DNA from: Oscillospiraceae bacterium
GTDB lineage: Bacteria > Bacillota > Clostridia > Oscillospirales > Ruminococcaceae
Reading direction: 5' to 3'
Assembly: GCA_900752435.1 (NCBI GenBank)
Contig: CAADVD010000043.1
Location: 1-64,000 of the forward strand
Length of the DNA stretch: 64,000 nt
Below, in pieces: positions 35,885 to 44,677 of this stretch. A program made the position numbers and the translations under genes. The notes under the pieces are model-generated. The model worked only from the letters and a program-made list of their open reading frames with translations, did no database searches and was not told the DNA's origin. Position 1 is the first letter of the stretch. Each line of letters begins with the position of its first letter.

Positions 35885-37888
35885 GTGAGAAATGGATTCA
35901 TCAAAGTAGCTGCTGGTACGCCGTCTATTCGCGTAGCGGATTGCGAATACAACGCCGAACAAATCATCCAGATGATGAAACAGGCGTCCATGCAGGATGT
36001 GCGGGTTCTTGTTTTGCCGGAATTGTGTGTGACCGGATATACGTGCTCCGATTTGTTTTTGCATCAAAAGCTGTTGGATGGCGTGGAGCAGGCCGTGCAA
36101 ACGATTGTGCAGGCCAGTACGGAATTGGATTTGTTGGTGCTGATTGGTGCACCCTTGCAGCAAGTTGATAAACTTTACAATTGTGCCGTCGTGGTGTACC
36201 GCGGCAAAATTTTGGGCGCCGTGCCGAAAAGTCATCTGCCCACTTACGGGGAATTTTACGAAATGCGTCAGTTTACACCGGCGCCGGCCGAAAACGGCAC
36301 CGTGACTATATGCGGCAGGGAAATTCCTTTTGGAACGAAATTGTTGTTTGCGTGTCAGGAAATGCCGAATTTCCGATTGGGCGTGGAAATCTGCGAGGAT
36401 TTGTGGGTGCCGAACCCGCCGTCCGTGGCGCATGCTTTGGCAGGAGCGACGATTGTGGCCAACCTGTCGGCCAGCGACGAGCTTATTGGCAAGAGCGAAT
36501 ACCGTCGTTCGCTGGTGCTGGGGCAGTCGGCGAGACTGCTGTGCGGCTATTTGTATGCGGATGCCGGTGACGGCGAATCCACCACGGATATGGTGTTTGC
36601 CGGACACAACCTGATTGCGGAAAACGGTGCGCTGCTGGCGGAGCAGGAGCCGTTTGACAACGGTCTTGCGGTGAGTGAGATTGACGTGGACAAGCTGGTG
36701 CATGAGCGCCGCCGCATGACCACATTCCAAAACGAGCGCGAAGCTTCTTATCAAACCATTTCTTTTTCGATGGAACTGCGTCCAACTGGATTGACACGCT
36801 GCATTGCGAAAAATCCTTTTGTACCGCAGTCAGAAGCGGTTCGTGAAGACCGCTGTGACAGCATTTTACAGATGCAGGTGGCCGGACTCAAAAAACGGTT
36901 GGAGCATTCCCATGCTAAAACGGCCGTTGTGGGCATTTCCGGCGGATTGGATTCCTGCTTGGCGCTGTTGGTGGCGGTGTACGCCATGGATGCGCTGAAC
37001 CGTCCGCGCACCGATGTGGTAGCCGTAACCATGCCGTGCTTTGGTACCACCCAGCGTACAAAGGGCAATGCGGAAAAACTCACCACACTGCTGGGTGCAA
37101 CCCTCCGCTGTGTAGACATCAAAGCGGCTGTGACGCAGCATTTGCAGGACATTGGACATCCGGACGACGTGCTTGATGTCACCTATGAAAATGCCCAAGC
37201 CCGGGAGCGCACCCAAGTGTTGATGGATATGGCCAACCAGACCGGCGGCATGGTGATTGGCACGGGCGATTTGTCCGAGCTGGCGCTGGGCTGGGCAACG
37301 TACAACGGCGACCACATGTCCATGTACGCGGTCAACACGTCCATTCCGAAAACGTTGGTGCGCTATCTCGTGCAGTATTGTGCCGATTACGCGTCCGGCG
37401 AGGAGGACCGCAAGGTACTGCTGGATATTTTGGATACACCGGTCAGTCCGGAACTGCTTCCGCCGGAGGGGGAGACCATTTCTCAAAAAACGGAGGAATT
37501 GGTCGGCCCTTACGAATTGCATGACTTTTTCCTATACTATGTTTTGCGCTGGGGATTTCCGCCGGCTAAAATTTTCGCTTTGGCACAGTATGCATTTGGC
37601 GAGCAATACAGTCCGGCTACCATTTTGAAGTGGCTGCAAAATTTTTATCGCCGCTTTTTTGCTCAGCAGTTCAAGCGCTCTTGTCTGCCGGACGGACCAA
37701 AAGTGGGAACGGTCACCCTGTCACCGCGCGGTGATTGGCGGATGCCGAGCGACGCTTCGGCCGGACTGTGGATGCAGGAAATTGATAAAATCGGAATCTC
37801 CGCAGGGATTTCGTTGACGGAACGGGGGGCCATTCATGAGTCAACCAGTTCAGGTACGGATCATTCCGTACGGAAGTGGCGAATATAA
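35885..37888 (+). CDS. nadE: Glutamine-dependent NAD+ synthetase
   Basis: This 667-residue two-domain enzyme makes NAD from deamido-NAD, ATP and glutamine. The N-terminal nitrilase-type glutaminase shows its Glu-Lys-Cys triad in VLPELCVTGYTC, VPKSHLPTYGEFYE and GVEICEDLW. The C-terminal synthetase domain (about 320 onward) has the ATP loop GISGGLDSCLAL. Length is typical of the fused form. The start is GTG 35885 after GAGGAGAC. Its last 53 bases overlap the GNAT gene in another frame. Confidence 0.95.
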   Translation: MRNGFIKVAAGTPSIRVADCEYNAEQIIQMMKQASMQDVRVLVLPELCVTGYTCSDLFLHQKLLDGVEQAVQTIVQASTELDLLVLIGAPLQQVDKLYNCAVVVYRGKILGAVPKSHLPTYGEFYEMRQFTPAPAENGTVTICGREIPFGTKLLFACQEMPNFRLGVEICEDLWVPNPPSVAHALAGATIVANLSASDELIGKSEYRRSLVLGQSARLLCGYLYADAGDGESTTDMVFAGHNLIAENGALLAEQEPFDNGLAVSEIDVDKLVHERRRMTTFQNEREASYQTISFSMELRPTGLTRCIAKNPFVPQSEAVREDRCDSILQMQVAGLKKRLEHSHAKTAVVGISGGLDSCLALLVAVYAMDALNRPRTDVVAVTMPCFGTTQRTKGNAEKLTTLLGATLRCVDIKAAVTQHLQDIGHPDDVLDVTYENAQARERTQVLMDMANQTGGMVIGTGDLSELALGWATYNGDHMSMYAVNTSIPKTLVRYLVQYCADYASGEEDRKVLLDILDTPVSPELLPPEGETISQKTEELVGPYELHDFFLYYVLRWGFPPAKIFALAQYAFGEQYSPATILKWLQNFYRRFFAQQFKRSCLPDGPKVGTVTLSPRGDWRMPSDASAGLWMQEIDKIGISAGISLTERGAIHESTSSGTDHSVRKWRI

Positions 37889-38279
37889 GCAGGAGGTAGC
37901 CTTGCGCGACGAAGTGCTGCGCCGTCCCATTGGACGGAGCATTTACACGGAGGATTTGAGCGCGGAAGAACACGTCCAGCATGTCGGCGCCTTCGTGAAC
38001 GGCAAACTGGTCGGCACGATGTACCTCAAATCGTTGGATGCGCAAACCTGTCAAATCAAACAAGTTGCGGTCAAAGAAAGCTACCGCGGCCACAACATCG
38101 GCCGGAAAATGATGTGCTTTATTCAGGAACTGGCACTCTCTCAAGGGGCAAACAAGCTGGTGCTGGACTCCCGTCCCACTGCCGCCGGTTTTTATGAAAA
38201 GGTCGGCTTTGTGAATACGGGCGTGGAGGTGCGCTATTTCGACATTCCGCATTATAAAATGATGAAAATAATACCATAA
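37836..38279 (+). CDS. GNAT-family N-acetyltransferase
   Basis: This 147-residue protein has the GNAT fold with the acetyl-CoA motif QVAVKESYRGHNIGRKMMCFI (about residues 70-90) and a C-terminal FYEKVGFVNTG segment. The family acylates amines; the substrate here is unknown. Its ATG lies inside the 3' end of nadE, 53 bases before that stop, preceded by GGGGGG. This implies translational coupling to nadE. A terminator follows directly. Confidence 0.85.
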   Translation: MSQPVQVRIIPYGSGEYKQEVALRDEVLRRPIGRSIYTEDLSAEEHVQHVGAFVNGKLVGTMYLKSLDAQTCQIKQVAVKESYRGHNIGRKMMCFIQELALSQGANKLVLDSRPTAAGFYEKVGFVNTGVEVRYFDIPHYKMMKIIP

Positions 38280-38282
38280 TTG

Positions 38283-38322
38283 AAAAACTCGATTCCGCCG
38301 TTCGGCAGGAATCGAGTTTTTT
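38283..38322. terminator. Bidirectional terminator
   Basis: AAAAACTCGATTCC pairs with GGAATCGAGTTTTT across a GCCGTTCGGCA loop. It serves the GNAT gene and the convergent MATE gene, whose stop codon it touches. Confidence 0.9.
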
Positions 38323-39691
38323 ATGCTTTGTTTGGTTGTGTTTCTTGCTTTAACATCGGCCACAGTGTCAGCAGCATCGTTCCGAAGCATGCCAGTCCGC
38401 CGATGAAATTGGAAACGGGTTCCGCCAAGAAAACGCCGTCCACACCAAGCCCAAAGCAAGTAGGTAAAAACAGCGTCAGCGGAATGACGATGATGACTTT
38501 TCGGAACAGGGAAAAGAAAATCGCCTGTTTGGATTTGCCAAGCGCAACGAATGAGGATTGTCCGGAAAACTGCAGCGACATCATAAAGAATCCGAAAAAA
38601 TAGAGGTTCAAAGCCGGAACGCCCTTTTCCAGCAGTTCCGGTTCGCTGTTGAACAAATGGATGAAAGCCTCCGGAAACAGCATGGTGCAAACCCAAGCCA
38701 GCACCGTGTAGCCAATACAGATGACGGACATAAACCGGATTCCCTGTCGGACACGGCGGTACTCTCCGGCGCCGTAATTGAATCCAATCACTGGCTGTGC
38801 GCCGTTTGTCAGTCCCAAAGCCGGCAGAGAAAGCACCTCACGCACGGAATTGAGCACCGTCATAATGCCCACATACAAATCGCCTCCATAGGTCTGTAAC
38901 GTCGCGTTGCAGGCAACTTGCACCGCTCCGTTGGTAAACGCCATGATAAAGCTCGAAAGCCCCAGCATGACAATTTCGCGTACCAACGAAAGCTTCAGCT
39001 TCATTTTTTGAACATTCAGCCGGTAAATGGCATGCTTGCCGGTCAAAAATTTCAGTACCCACAGCGCGGACAGCGCTTGTGAAATTACCGTGGCCAGCGC
39101 TGCACCGCGCACACCCCAGCCGCACACAAAAATAAACAGCGGGTCGAGTACGATGTTGACCACCGCACCCAACAGCACAGTCATCATCCCAATGCGCCCA
39201 AAGCCCTGCGAATTGATGAAATTGTTCATGCCCAGTCCGACCATCACAAACACCGTACCGCAGATGTAAATGCTCAAATACGCATCCGCATACGCAAAGG
39301 TTTGTTCGCTTGCTCCAAAGAGATACAACACCGGCTCTTTGAACAGCAGACAAACGGCGGTCAGTACCAGACTGCACAGCACCAGCAGCGCAAAGGAATG
39401 ATTCATGATGGTTTCCGCGCGTTCATGCTCGCCCTTTCCGCGTGCAATGGAGCACAGCGGCGCGCCGCCCATACCGAATAGATTGGCAAAAGCGGAAACA
39501 ATGCTGATAATGGGGAAGGTCAGCCCCACGCCCGTCAGAGCCAGCGTGGATGCGTTCGGAATGTGCCCGATGTACATCCGGTCCACAACGCTGTACAATA
39601 CGTTGATTAATTGCGCCAGCGTCATGGGAAGAGCCAAGCTGAGGATGTTTTTGGCCATGCTTCCCTGTGAGAAGTCGTTTTTATTTTCCAT
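38321..39691 (-). CDS. MATE-family efflux protein
   Basis: This 456-residue protein has about twelve membrane helices in two MATE halves, including PMTLAQLINVLYSVVDRMYIGHI near the start and the LGLTNGAQPVIGFNYGAGEY segment in the second half. MATE pumps export cationic drugs or metabolites using Na+ or H+; the substrate is unknown. Its start overlaps the end of the upstream DUF1275 gene by 11 bases, so the two are probably one operon. A second, distinct MATE gene lies at 57339-58670. Confidence 0.9.
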   Translation of the reverse strand: MENKNDFSQGSMAKNILSLALPMTLAQLINVLYSVVDRMYIGHIPNASTLALTGVGLTFPIISIVSAFANLFGMGGAPLCSIARGKGEHERAETIMNHSFALLVLCSLVLTAVCLLFKEPVLYLFGASEQTFAYADAYLSIYICGTVFVMVGLGMNNFINSQGFGRIGMMTVLLGAVVNIVLDPLFIFVCGWGVRGAALATVISQALSALWVLKFLTGKHAIYRLNVQKMKLKLSLVREIVMLGLSSFIMAFTNGAVQVACNATLQTYGGDLYVGIMTVLNSVREVLSLPALGLTNGAQPVIGFNYGAGEYRRVRQGIRFMSVICIGYTVLAWVCTMLFPEAFIHLFNSEPELLEKGVPALNLYFFGFFMMSLQFSGQSSFVALGKSKQAIFFSLFRKVIIVIPLTLFLPTCFGLGVDGVFLAEPVSNFIGGLACFGTMLLTLWPMLKQETQPNKA

Positions 39692-40400
39692 CGTTGTATT
39701 GTCCTGACAAAGATAGTTCTGTCCGTCGTCTGCGGCTGTCCCAAAGCAGCAAACACAGCACCGCTAAGAAAAGACCGCTGCAAATCCAAATACTCCGTCC
39801 GCCGTACTGCCGAGCCAGCAGCGCACCGCCGCCTGCGCCAACGGTAAACGCCAGAATAATGCCCACATACCGCAGGCACTTCACACCAGCCTCCCGTTCG
39901 CCGAACGCCAAAAGCCGGAAAAACTGCTCCGCCGTGGAGCGCAGATTGCCGGTGCACATCGTCGTTGCACACGGCACCTCGGCAATTTTCCGAAAACTGT
40001 TGACCTGCAGGGAGCAGACAAACGAAATGGAAACGTTGACGAAGCTGTTTGGCACATTCTCCGGCAGCCATCCAATTACGAACAAAAACACCGCCTCCAC
40101 GGCCAGCACCACATGGTGTTCGGTTATCATCTCCCGTGCCGTGCATTTCAGCTTGACAAATTCCGTCATCAGCACGCCCAGAAAAAACGCCAGAATCGGT
40201 ACAAAACAGTACAGTGCGTTCAGCCATTCTTGCTTTGCCAGATGAATGCCGAACAGCACAATGTTGCCGGTCTGCGCATTCGCAAACACACCGCCGCGCA
40301 GCAAATAGGTATACGCATCCAAAAAGCCGCCGGCCAGCGCCAAACAAATGCCAACCGCCATTTTTTCATGCATCAAACTCGTTTGCGAGGATTGCTTCAA
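39681..40400 (-). CDS. DUF1275 (YoaK-type) membrane protein
   Basis: This 239-residue protein has about six hydrophobic segments and matches DUF1275, with GGFLDAYTYLLRGGVFANAQTGNIVLFG near the N-terminus and a central CATTMCTGNLRS segment. The family is small-molecule-transporter-like but has no proven function. The frame opens at TTG 40400; ATG 40373 is an alternative, and neither has a strong Shine-Dalgarno. It is coupled to the MATE gene by an 11-base overlap. Confidence 0.82.
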   Translation of the reverse strand: MKQSSQTSLMHEKMAVGICLALAGGFLDAYTYLLRGGVFANAQTGNIVLFGIHLAKQEWLNALYCFVPILAFFLGVLMTEFVKLKCTAREMITEHHVVLAVEAVFLFVIGWLPENVPNSFVNVSISFVCSLQVNSFRKIAEVPCATTMCTGNLRSTAEQFFRLLAFGEREAGVKCLRYVGIILAFTVGAGGGALLARQYGGRSIWICSGLFLAVLCLLLWDSRRRRTELSLSGQYNDGK

Positions 40401-40479
40401 AAAAATCGCCGCCTTGTTTCACAAAATTTTTCCTCTTACTGTTCTATGATAGCACAAAAGAAAACGGACCTCAAGTGCC

Positions 40480-40520
40480 GTAAGAACCCTGTAAGAACCG
40501 CCGTCACCAGAATGTAAGAA
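40480..40520 (+). promoter_or_regulatory. Three GTAAGAA direct repeats, candidate response-regulator site
   Basis: GTAAGAACC at 40480, GTAAGAACC at 40491 and GTAAGAACT at 40514. Spacing is 11 and 23 bases, about one and two helical turns. A -10 box TATACT lies at 40529-40534, so the repeats cover the -35 region of the ABC operon. OmpR-family regulators commonly bind such repeats. Confidence 0.6.
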
Positions 40521-40574
40521 CTCCGCGCTATACTAAAACCAAACCAAGAAAGAAGAAACAAAGGAGTCAGCACT

Positions 40575-41243
40575 ATGAGCATTTTATCAACCGACCAGCT
40601 AGTGAAAATTTACGGCCAAGGCGCAAACGAAGTTCTCGCGCTCGACAACGTATCCCTTTCCGTCGAAGAGGGCGAATTTGTCGCCGTCATTGGTACATCG
40701 GGAAGCGGCAAATCCACCCTGCTCAACATGATCGGCGGACTTGACCGTCCTACCTCCGGCGAAGTGACCGTTCGCGGCAAATCCCTGCTCAAGATGAAGG
40801 ACGAAGACCTAACCATTTTCCGCCGCCGCAACATCGGCTTTGTGTTTCAAAACTACAACCTTGTACCGGTGCTGAACGTCTATGAAAACATCGTCCTGCC
40901 GATTGAACTGGACGGCCTGAAACCGGACAAGGAATTTGTGGACACCATCATCCACACGCTGGGCCTGTCCGAAAAGCGCACCAATATGCCGAACAACCTC
41001 TCCGGCGGCCAGCAGCAGCGCGTTGCCATCGCGCGCGCCCTCTCGACCAAACCGGCCATCCTCTTAGCCGATGAACCGACCGGCAACCTCGACAGCAAAA
41101 CGAGCTTGGAAGTCATGCTCCTGCTGCAGTCCACCAGCAAAACGTTCAACCAAACCATGGTTATGATTACACACAACGAAGAAATCGCCCAGATGGCGGA
41201 TCGCATCATCCGCATTGAAGACGGCCGCATCGTGGAGGGATAA
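40575..41243 (+). CDS. ABC transporter ATP-binding protein (MacB/LolD type)
   Basis: This 222-residue ATPase has Walker A GTSGSGKSTLLN (about 36-47), the signature LSGGQQQRVAIARAL, and Walker B ILLADEP. Small ATPases of this type pair with FtsX-fold permeases to expel peptides or shed antibiotics. The permease follows after 2 bases. A set of direct repeats upstream and the downstream two-component system suggest inducible control. Confidence 0.92.
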   Translation: MSILSTDQLVKIYGQGANEVLALDNVSLSVEEGEFVAVIGTSGSGKSTLLNMIGGLDRPTSGEVTVRGKSLLKMKDEDLTIFRRRNIGFVFQNYNLVPVLNVYENIVLPIELDGLKPDKEFVDTIIHTLGLSEKRTNMPNNLSGGQQQRVAIARALSTKPAILLADEPTGNLDSKTSLEVMLLLQSTSKTFNQTMVMITHNEEIAQMADRIIRIEDGRIVEG

Positions 41244-41245
41244 AC

Positions 41246-43747
41246 ATGCTCAAAAACAACAACCGTGCGGCGGTCAAGCGCCTTACTGCCCGTTCCATCA
41301 AGAGCAACCGCACGCGCAATCTCTTTGCCGTGCTGGCCATTGTGCTGACCACGCTGATGATTTTCTCCATTTTCAGCATTGGTATCAGCTTTCTGCAAAA
41401 CTTTAACCGGATGCAAATCCGCACAGCAGGAACCACCGCCTCCATCTTTCTGGCTTCTCCCACCCAAGAGCAGTACGACCAAATCAAACAAATCGACACC
41501 TTGGAAGCCGTCGGCGTACAGCTCAACATCGGTTCTGTCACCCAGAAAACCGCCGCTGGAAAGGATGCAAAAATTGCCCTGCTCTGCTATGACCAAACGG
41601 AGTGGGAATCCCACTACACACCGGCCATCAGCGACATTGAGGGCGCTTATCCGGAACAAGCGGATGAAATCATGCTGTCCCAAGGCGCGCTCAAGCAGTT
41701 GGGCGTCAAATCTCCCAAACTCGGCATGGAAATCCCCCTGCAATACGCCACCAAAAGCGGTTCGTGGAGCGATACCTTCCGCCTTTCTGGATGGTTCACC
41801 GACTATGAATTTTCCGATGCCGGCCGCGCGTTTCTCTCCGAAGCCTATTGTGAGCAGAACGGCGTGACGCTGGAGCAAAACGGCCGCATCGCCATTTCCA
41901 CCAAGAAAAGTGCGCAGTCCGATTGTTACGATCAGCTCACGGAAACCGTTCCGCTCAAGACAGACCAGAAGTTTGATGCTACCTTTACCGTGGGGGAGGA
42001 CAGCAATGTGACGGTGGCCGTCATCGTTGTAGCGCTTGCCTTATTCATCGTCCTCAGCGGTTATCTGCTGATTTACAACGTCCTGTACATTTCCGTTTCC
42101 AAGGACATTCAGTTTTATGGGATGCTCAAAACCATTGGTACATCGCCGAAGCAAATCCGTTCCATTGTGCACGGTCAGGCACTGCGCTTTGCTGCCGTCG
42201 GCATCCCGATTGGATTGGTTTTGGGTGTTGCCGTTTCCTTTGCCATAGTACCATTGGCCATGGGGCTGTTTACCGCCGATGAAAGTATGCAGAACACGGT
42301 GTCGTTCCATCCGCTGATTTTTCTCGGCGCCATTGCGTTTTCTCTGCTGACCGTGCTCGTCAGCTGCCGCAAACCGGCCAAAATAGCGGCTAAGGTGTCG
42401 CCGGTGGAAGCGCTCAAATACACCGGCGTCACCAGCGTTAAAACGGCAAAAAACCGAAAATCCACCCATGGCGGTAAACTGTACAGAATGGCATGGCACA
42501 ATGTATTTCGTGATAAAAAGCGTGCCGTTCTGGTGTTCCTCTCGCTGTTTATGGGTACGATTACCTTTTTGAGCGTCAACGGTGTGATTGGCAGTCTGGG
42601 CGTGGACGCGTATCTGACGCGCTATGTGCCGCATGACTTCACCTATGCCAGCGAACCGCCGATCGTTGAAAAATTTGATGAGGAATTCTGTCAGTCCATC
42701 GAATCGCTGGACGGTGTGATGTATTTTGAAACCACCAAAGGCGCCTATGCCGAAATTGCTTTTGACGCACAGAATTTAGAGCCCATCCTGCGCACCGATT
42801 TTGAGCGCTATTCCGGCGATGATTCAGGTACTTACGAAAACATGGCCGACACCATGGAGTCCCTGGCACAGACCGGCGAATACGGCACTTGGGTATACGC
42901 CATTGACCCCAGCTATGTGGAGCAGTACAACAAAACCCACGACCAACCCATTGATGTGGATGCATTCACACGCGGCGAAACGGCCATACTTGGCTATGAC
43001 GATTACAGCGGTATGATTGGACGGAACATCACGCTTACCGGCGGCGATTCCGGCCAGACCCAGACCGCAGAGGTCGGCGGTGTTTTTACGTTCAATGATT
43101 GCAAATTGGGTTCAGGAAGCCATCTTATCGGCGCGCCGGAGTGCATTTTTGTCAGCCAAGCATTGATGGAAAAGCTGGATGCGGATGCGCCCATAACCAA
43201 TATCATTGTGGATGTCGAGTCGGACAAAGAACCGCAGATTAAGCAGTCGCTGAAGCAGCTCAATGCCACCTTGACGGAACAGACCTATACATTCAGCGCA
43301 AAAACGGACGTTGCCGCTTCGTTTGTGGAATCCATGCAGGGCATGAATGTGCTGGGAAGCGGGATTTCGATTCTGCTGATTGTGATCGGCGTGCTCAATT
43401 TTGTCAATGTTATGATTACCGGTGTGTATACGCGCCGCCGGGAATTGGCGGTGATGGAAAGTGTCGGCATGACGAAAAAACAGGTTCGGAAGATGCTGAC
43501 GTTTGAGGGCGGTTATTATGCCATTGTCACTACACTGTTGATTCTGACGGTGGGCAGCGGAATCTTGTATCTGTTTGCCAAGGCGGTTCCGAATATCGCC
43601 GACTATGCCGTATTCCAATATCCGTATGGATGGATTGCCGTTCTGTTGGCACTGATTTTCCTGATTTGCTTGTCCGTACCGAGTGTGGTTTACCGCGCCA
43701 CCGCCAAGGAAAGCATCACGCAGCGCCTGCATAATACCGACAATTAA
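41246..43747 (+). CDS. ABC transporter permease with two FtsX domains
   Basis: This 833-residue protein has an N-terminal helix (about 25-50), an extracytoplasmic domain, a first FtsX bundle (about 250-385), then a second helix plus ectodomain (about 430-690) and a second FtsX bundle (about 700-825). The duplicated FtsX layout is common in clostridial peptide-resistance and lipoprotein-type exporters. It works with the ATPase encoded just upstream. The substrate is unknown; antimicrobial peptides are the leading guess because of the adjacent sensor kinase. Hairpins follow. Confidence 0.9.
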   Translation: MLKNNNRAAVKRLTARSIKSNRTRNLFAVLAIVLTTLMIFSIFSIGISFLQNFNRMQIRTAGTTASIFLASPTQEQYDQIKQIDTLEAVGVQLNIGSVTQKTAAGKDAKIALLCYDQTEWESHYTPAISDIEGAYPEQADEIMLSQGALKQLGVKSPKLGMEIPLQYATKSGSWSDTFRLSGWFTDYEFSDAGRAFLSEAYCEQNGVTLEQNGRIAISTKKSAQSDCYDQLTETVPLKTDQKFDATFTVGEDSNVTVAVIVVALALFIVLSGYLLIYNVLYISVSKDIQFYGMLKTIGTSPKQIRSIVHGQALRFAAVGIPIGLVLGVAVSFAIVPLAMGLFTADESMQNTVSFHPLIFLGAIAFSLLTVLVSCRKPAKIAAKVSPVEALKYTGVTSVKTAKNRKSTHGGKLYRMAWHNVFRDKKRAVLVFLSLFMGTITFLSVNGVIGSLGVDAYLTRYVPHDFTYASEPPIVEKFDEEFCQSIESLDGVMYFETTKGAYAEIAFDAQNLEPILRTDFERYSGDDSGTYENMADTMESLAQTGEYGTWVYAIDPSYVEQYNKTHDQPIDVDAFTRGETAILGYDDYSGMIGRNITLTGGDSGQTQTAEVGGVFTFNDCKLGSGSHLIGAPECIFVSQALMEKLDADAPITNIIVDVESDKEPQIKQSLKQLNATLTEQTYTFSAKTDVAASFVESMQGMNVLGSGISILLIVIGVLNFVNVMITGVYTRRRELAVMESVGMTKKQVRKMLTFEGGYYAIVTTLLILTVGSGILYLFAKAVPNIADYAVFQYPYGWIAVLLALIFLICLSVPSVVYRATAKESITQRLHNTDN

Positions 43748-43846
43748 AATGAAATCACGCAATCGCCAAAATCTTTATTCCTGAGGTTTTGGCGATTCCT
43801 GCGCAGTGAGTAAAATTCATTGTTTGTAAACATTTTCTGAACGTTT

Positions 43847-43880
43847 CCAAAAAGTTGCACACCCGCGTGCAACTTTTTGG
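43847..43880. terminator. Strong hairpin between the permease and the two-component genes
   Basis: CCAAAAAGTTGCAC and GTGCAACTTTTTGG form a perfect 14-base stem with a 6-base loop and internal A and T runs. An additional AATCGCCAAAA/TTTTGGCGATT hairpin without a T run lies at 43761-43797. Confidence 0.7.
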
Positions 43881-43940
43881 CCAATTTGAGGGGATAGTGA
43901 AAGGGAAAATCACAACAGAACATTTCCAGTTTCCGTTCCC

Positions 43941-43969
43941 TTTCCATTCGCGCTGTCATTTGCTATAAT
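43941..43969 (+). promoter_or_regulatory. Promoter of the two-component genes
   Basis: TTTCCA, 17 bases, TATAAT (43964-43969), with TGC just before the -10 box (extended -10), about 30 bases before the start codon. Confidence 0.6.
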
Positions 43970-44000
43970 TGAAGAAAGAAAAGACGAAAAGAGGAACGAT

Positions 44001-44675
44001 ATGGCATCCATCCTGCTCCTAGAAGACGACAAAGCCCTGCACAAAGGCATCAAGCTTGCCCTTGAAAAAGACGGCCACATCATCCATTCTGCATACAGCT
44101 TTTTTGAGGGCGTGGAAACCTACATGAAGCAGGACATCGACTTGTTCCTGCTCGATGTCAATCTTCCCGACGGCGACGGCCGCGCCTTCTGTCAAAAAAT
44201 CCGCGAAACCTCCGCCAAACCCATCATCTTTCTCACCGCCAACGATACGGAACAAGACGTCATTGACGGCTTTCAGATGGGCTGTGACGACTATCTCGCT
44301 AAGCCCTTTTCGGTCGAAATTCTGCGCCAGCGTGTGCTGGCCGTTCTTCGCCGTGCAGGGAATACCGATTTGCGCCTGTTTCGTTACGGCGATTTGGAGG
44401 TCAATTTCAATAAAATGTCCGTGCGTAAAAACGATGCGGACATCAAATTGACCGCCACGGAATACAAGTTCCTCGAACTTTTAATTCAGAACAAAGGCCG
44501 TGTGCTCACCCGTACGATGCTGCTCGAACAAATCTGGGACGCCAACGGCAGCTTTGTGGACGAAAATACCCTCAGCGTGCACGTCCGCCGTTTGCGGCAA
44601 AAGCTGGAAGACGACCCGAAAAATCCGCGCTACATCGTAACCGTGTTCGGCATTGGCTACACCTTTGGAGAATGA
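44001..44675 (+). CDS. OmpR-family response regulator
   Basis: This 224-residue protein has a receiver domain with the phospho-acceptor Asp in FLLDVNLPDGDG (about residue 52), conserved FLTAND and KPFS, and a C-terminal winged helix ending HVRRLRQKLEDDPKNPRYIVTVFGIGY. It is followed by its kinase. The probable targets are the ABC exporter genes immediately upstream, whose promoter has spaced direct repeats. Binding is inferred. Confidence 0.93.
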   Translation: MASILLLEDDKALHKGIKLALEKDGHIIHSAYSFFEGVETYMKQDIDLFLLDVNLPDGDGRAFCQKIRETSAKPIIFLTANDTEQDVIDGFQMGCDDYLAKPFSVEILRQRVLAVLRRAGNTDLRLFRYGDLEVNFNKMSVRKNDADIKLTATEYKFLELLIQNKGRVLTRTMLLEQIWDANGSFVDENTLSVHVRRLRQKLEDDPKNPRYIVTVFGIGYTFGE

Positions 44676-44677
44676 CG

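Noticed and set aside
43761..43797. Terminator directly after the ABC permease
   Set aside because: The stem is good but no T run follows; the stronger hairpin at 43847-43880 is the better candidate.
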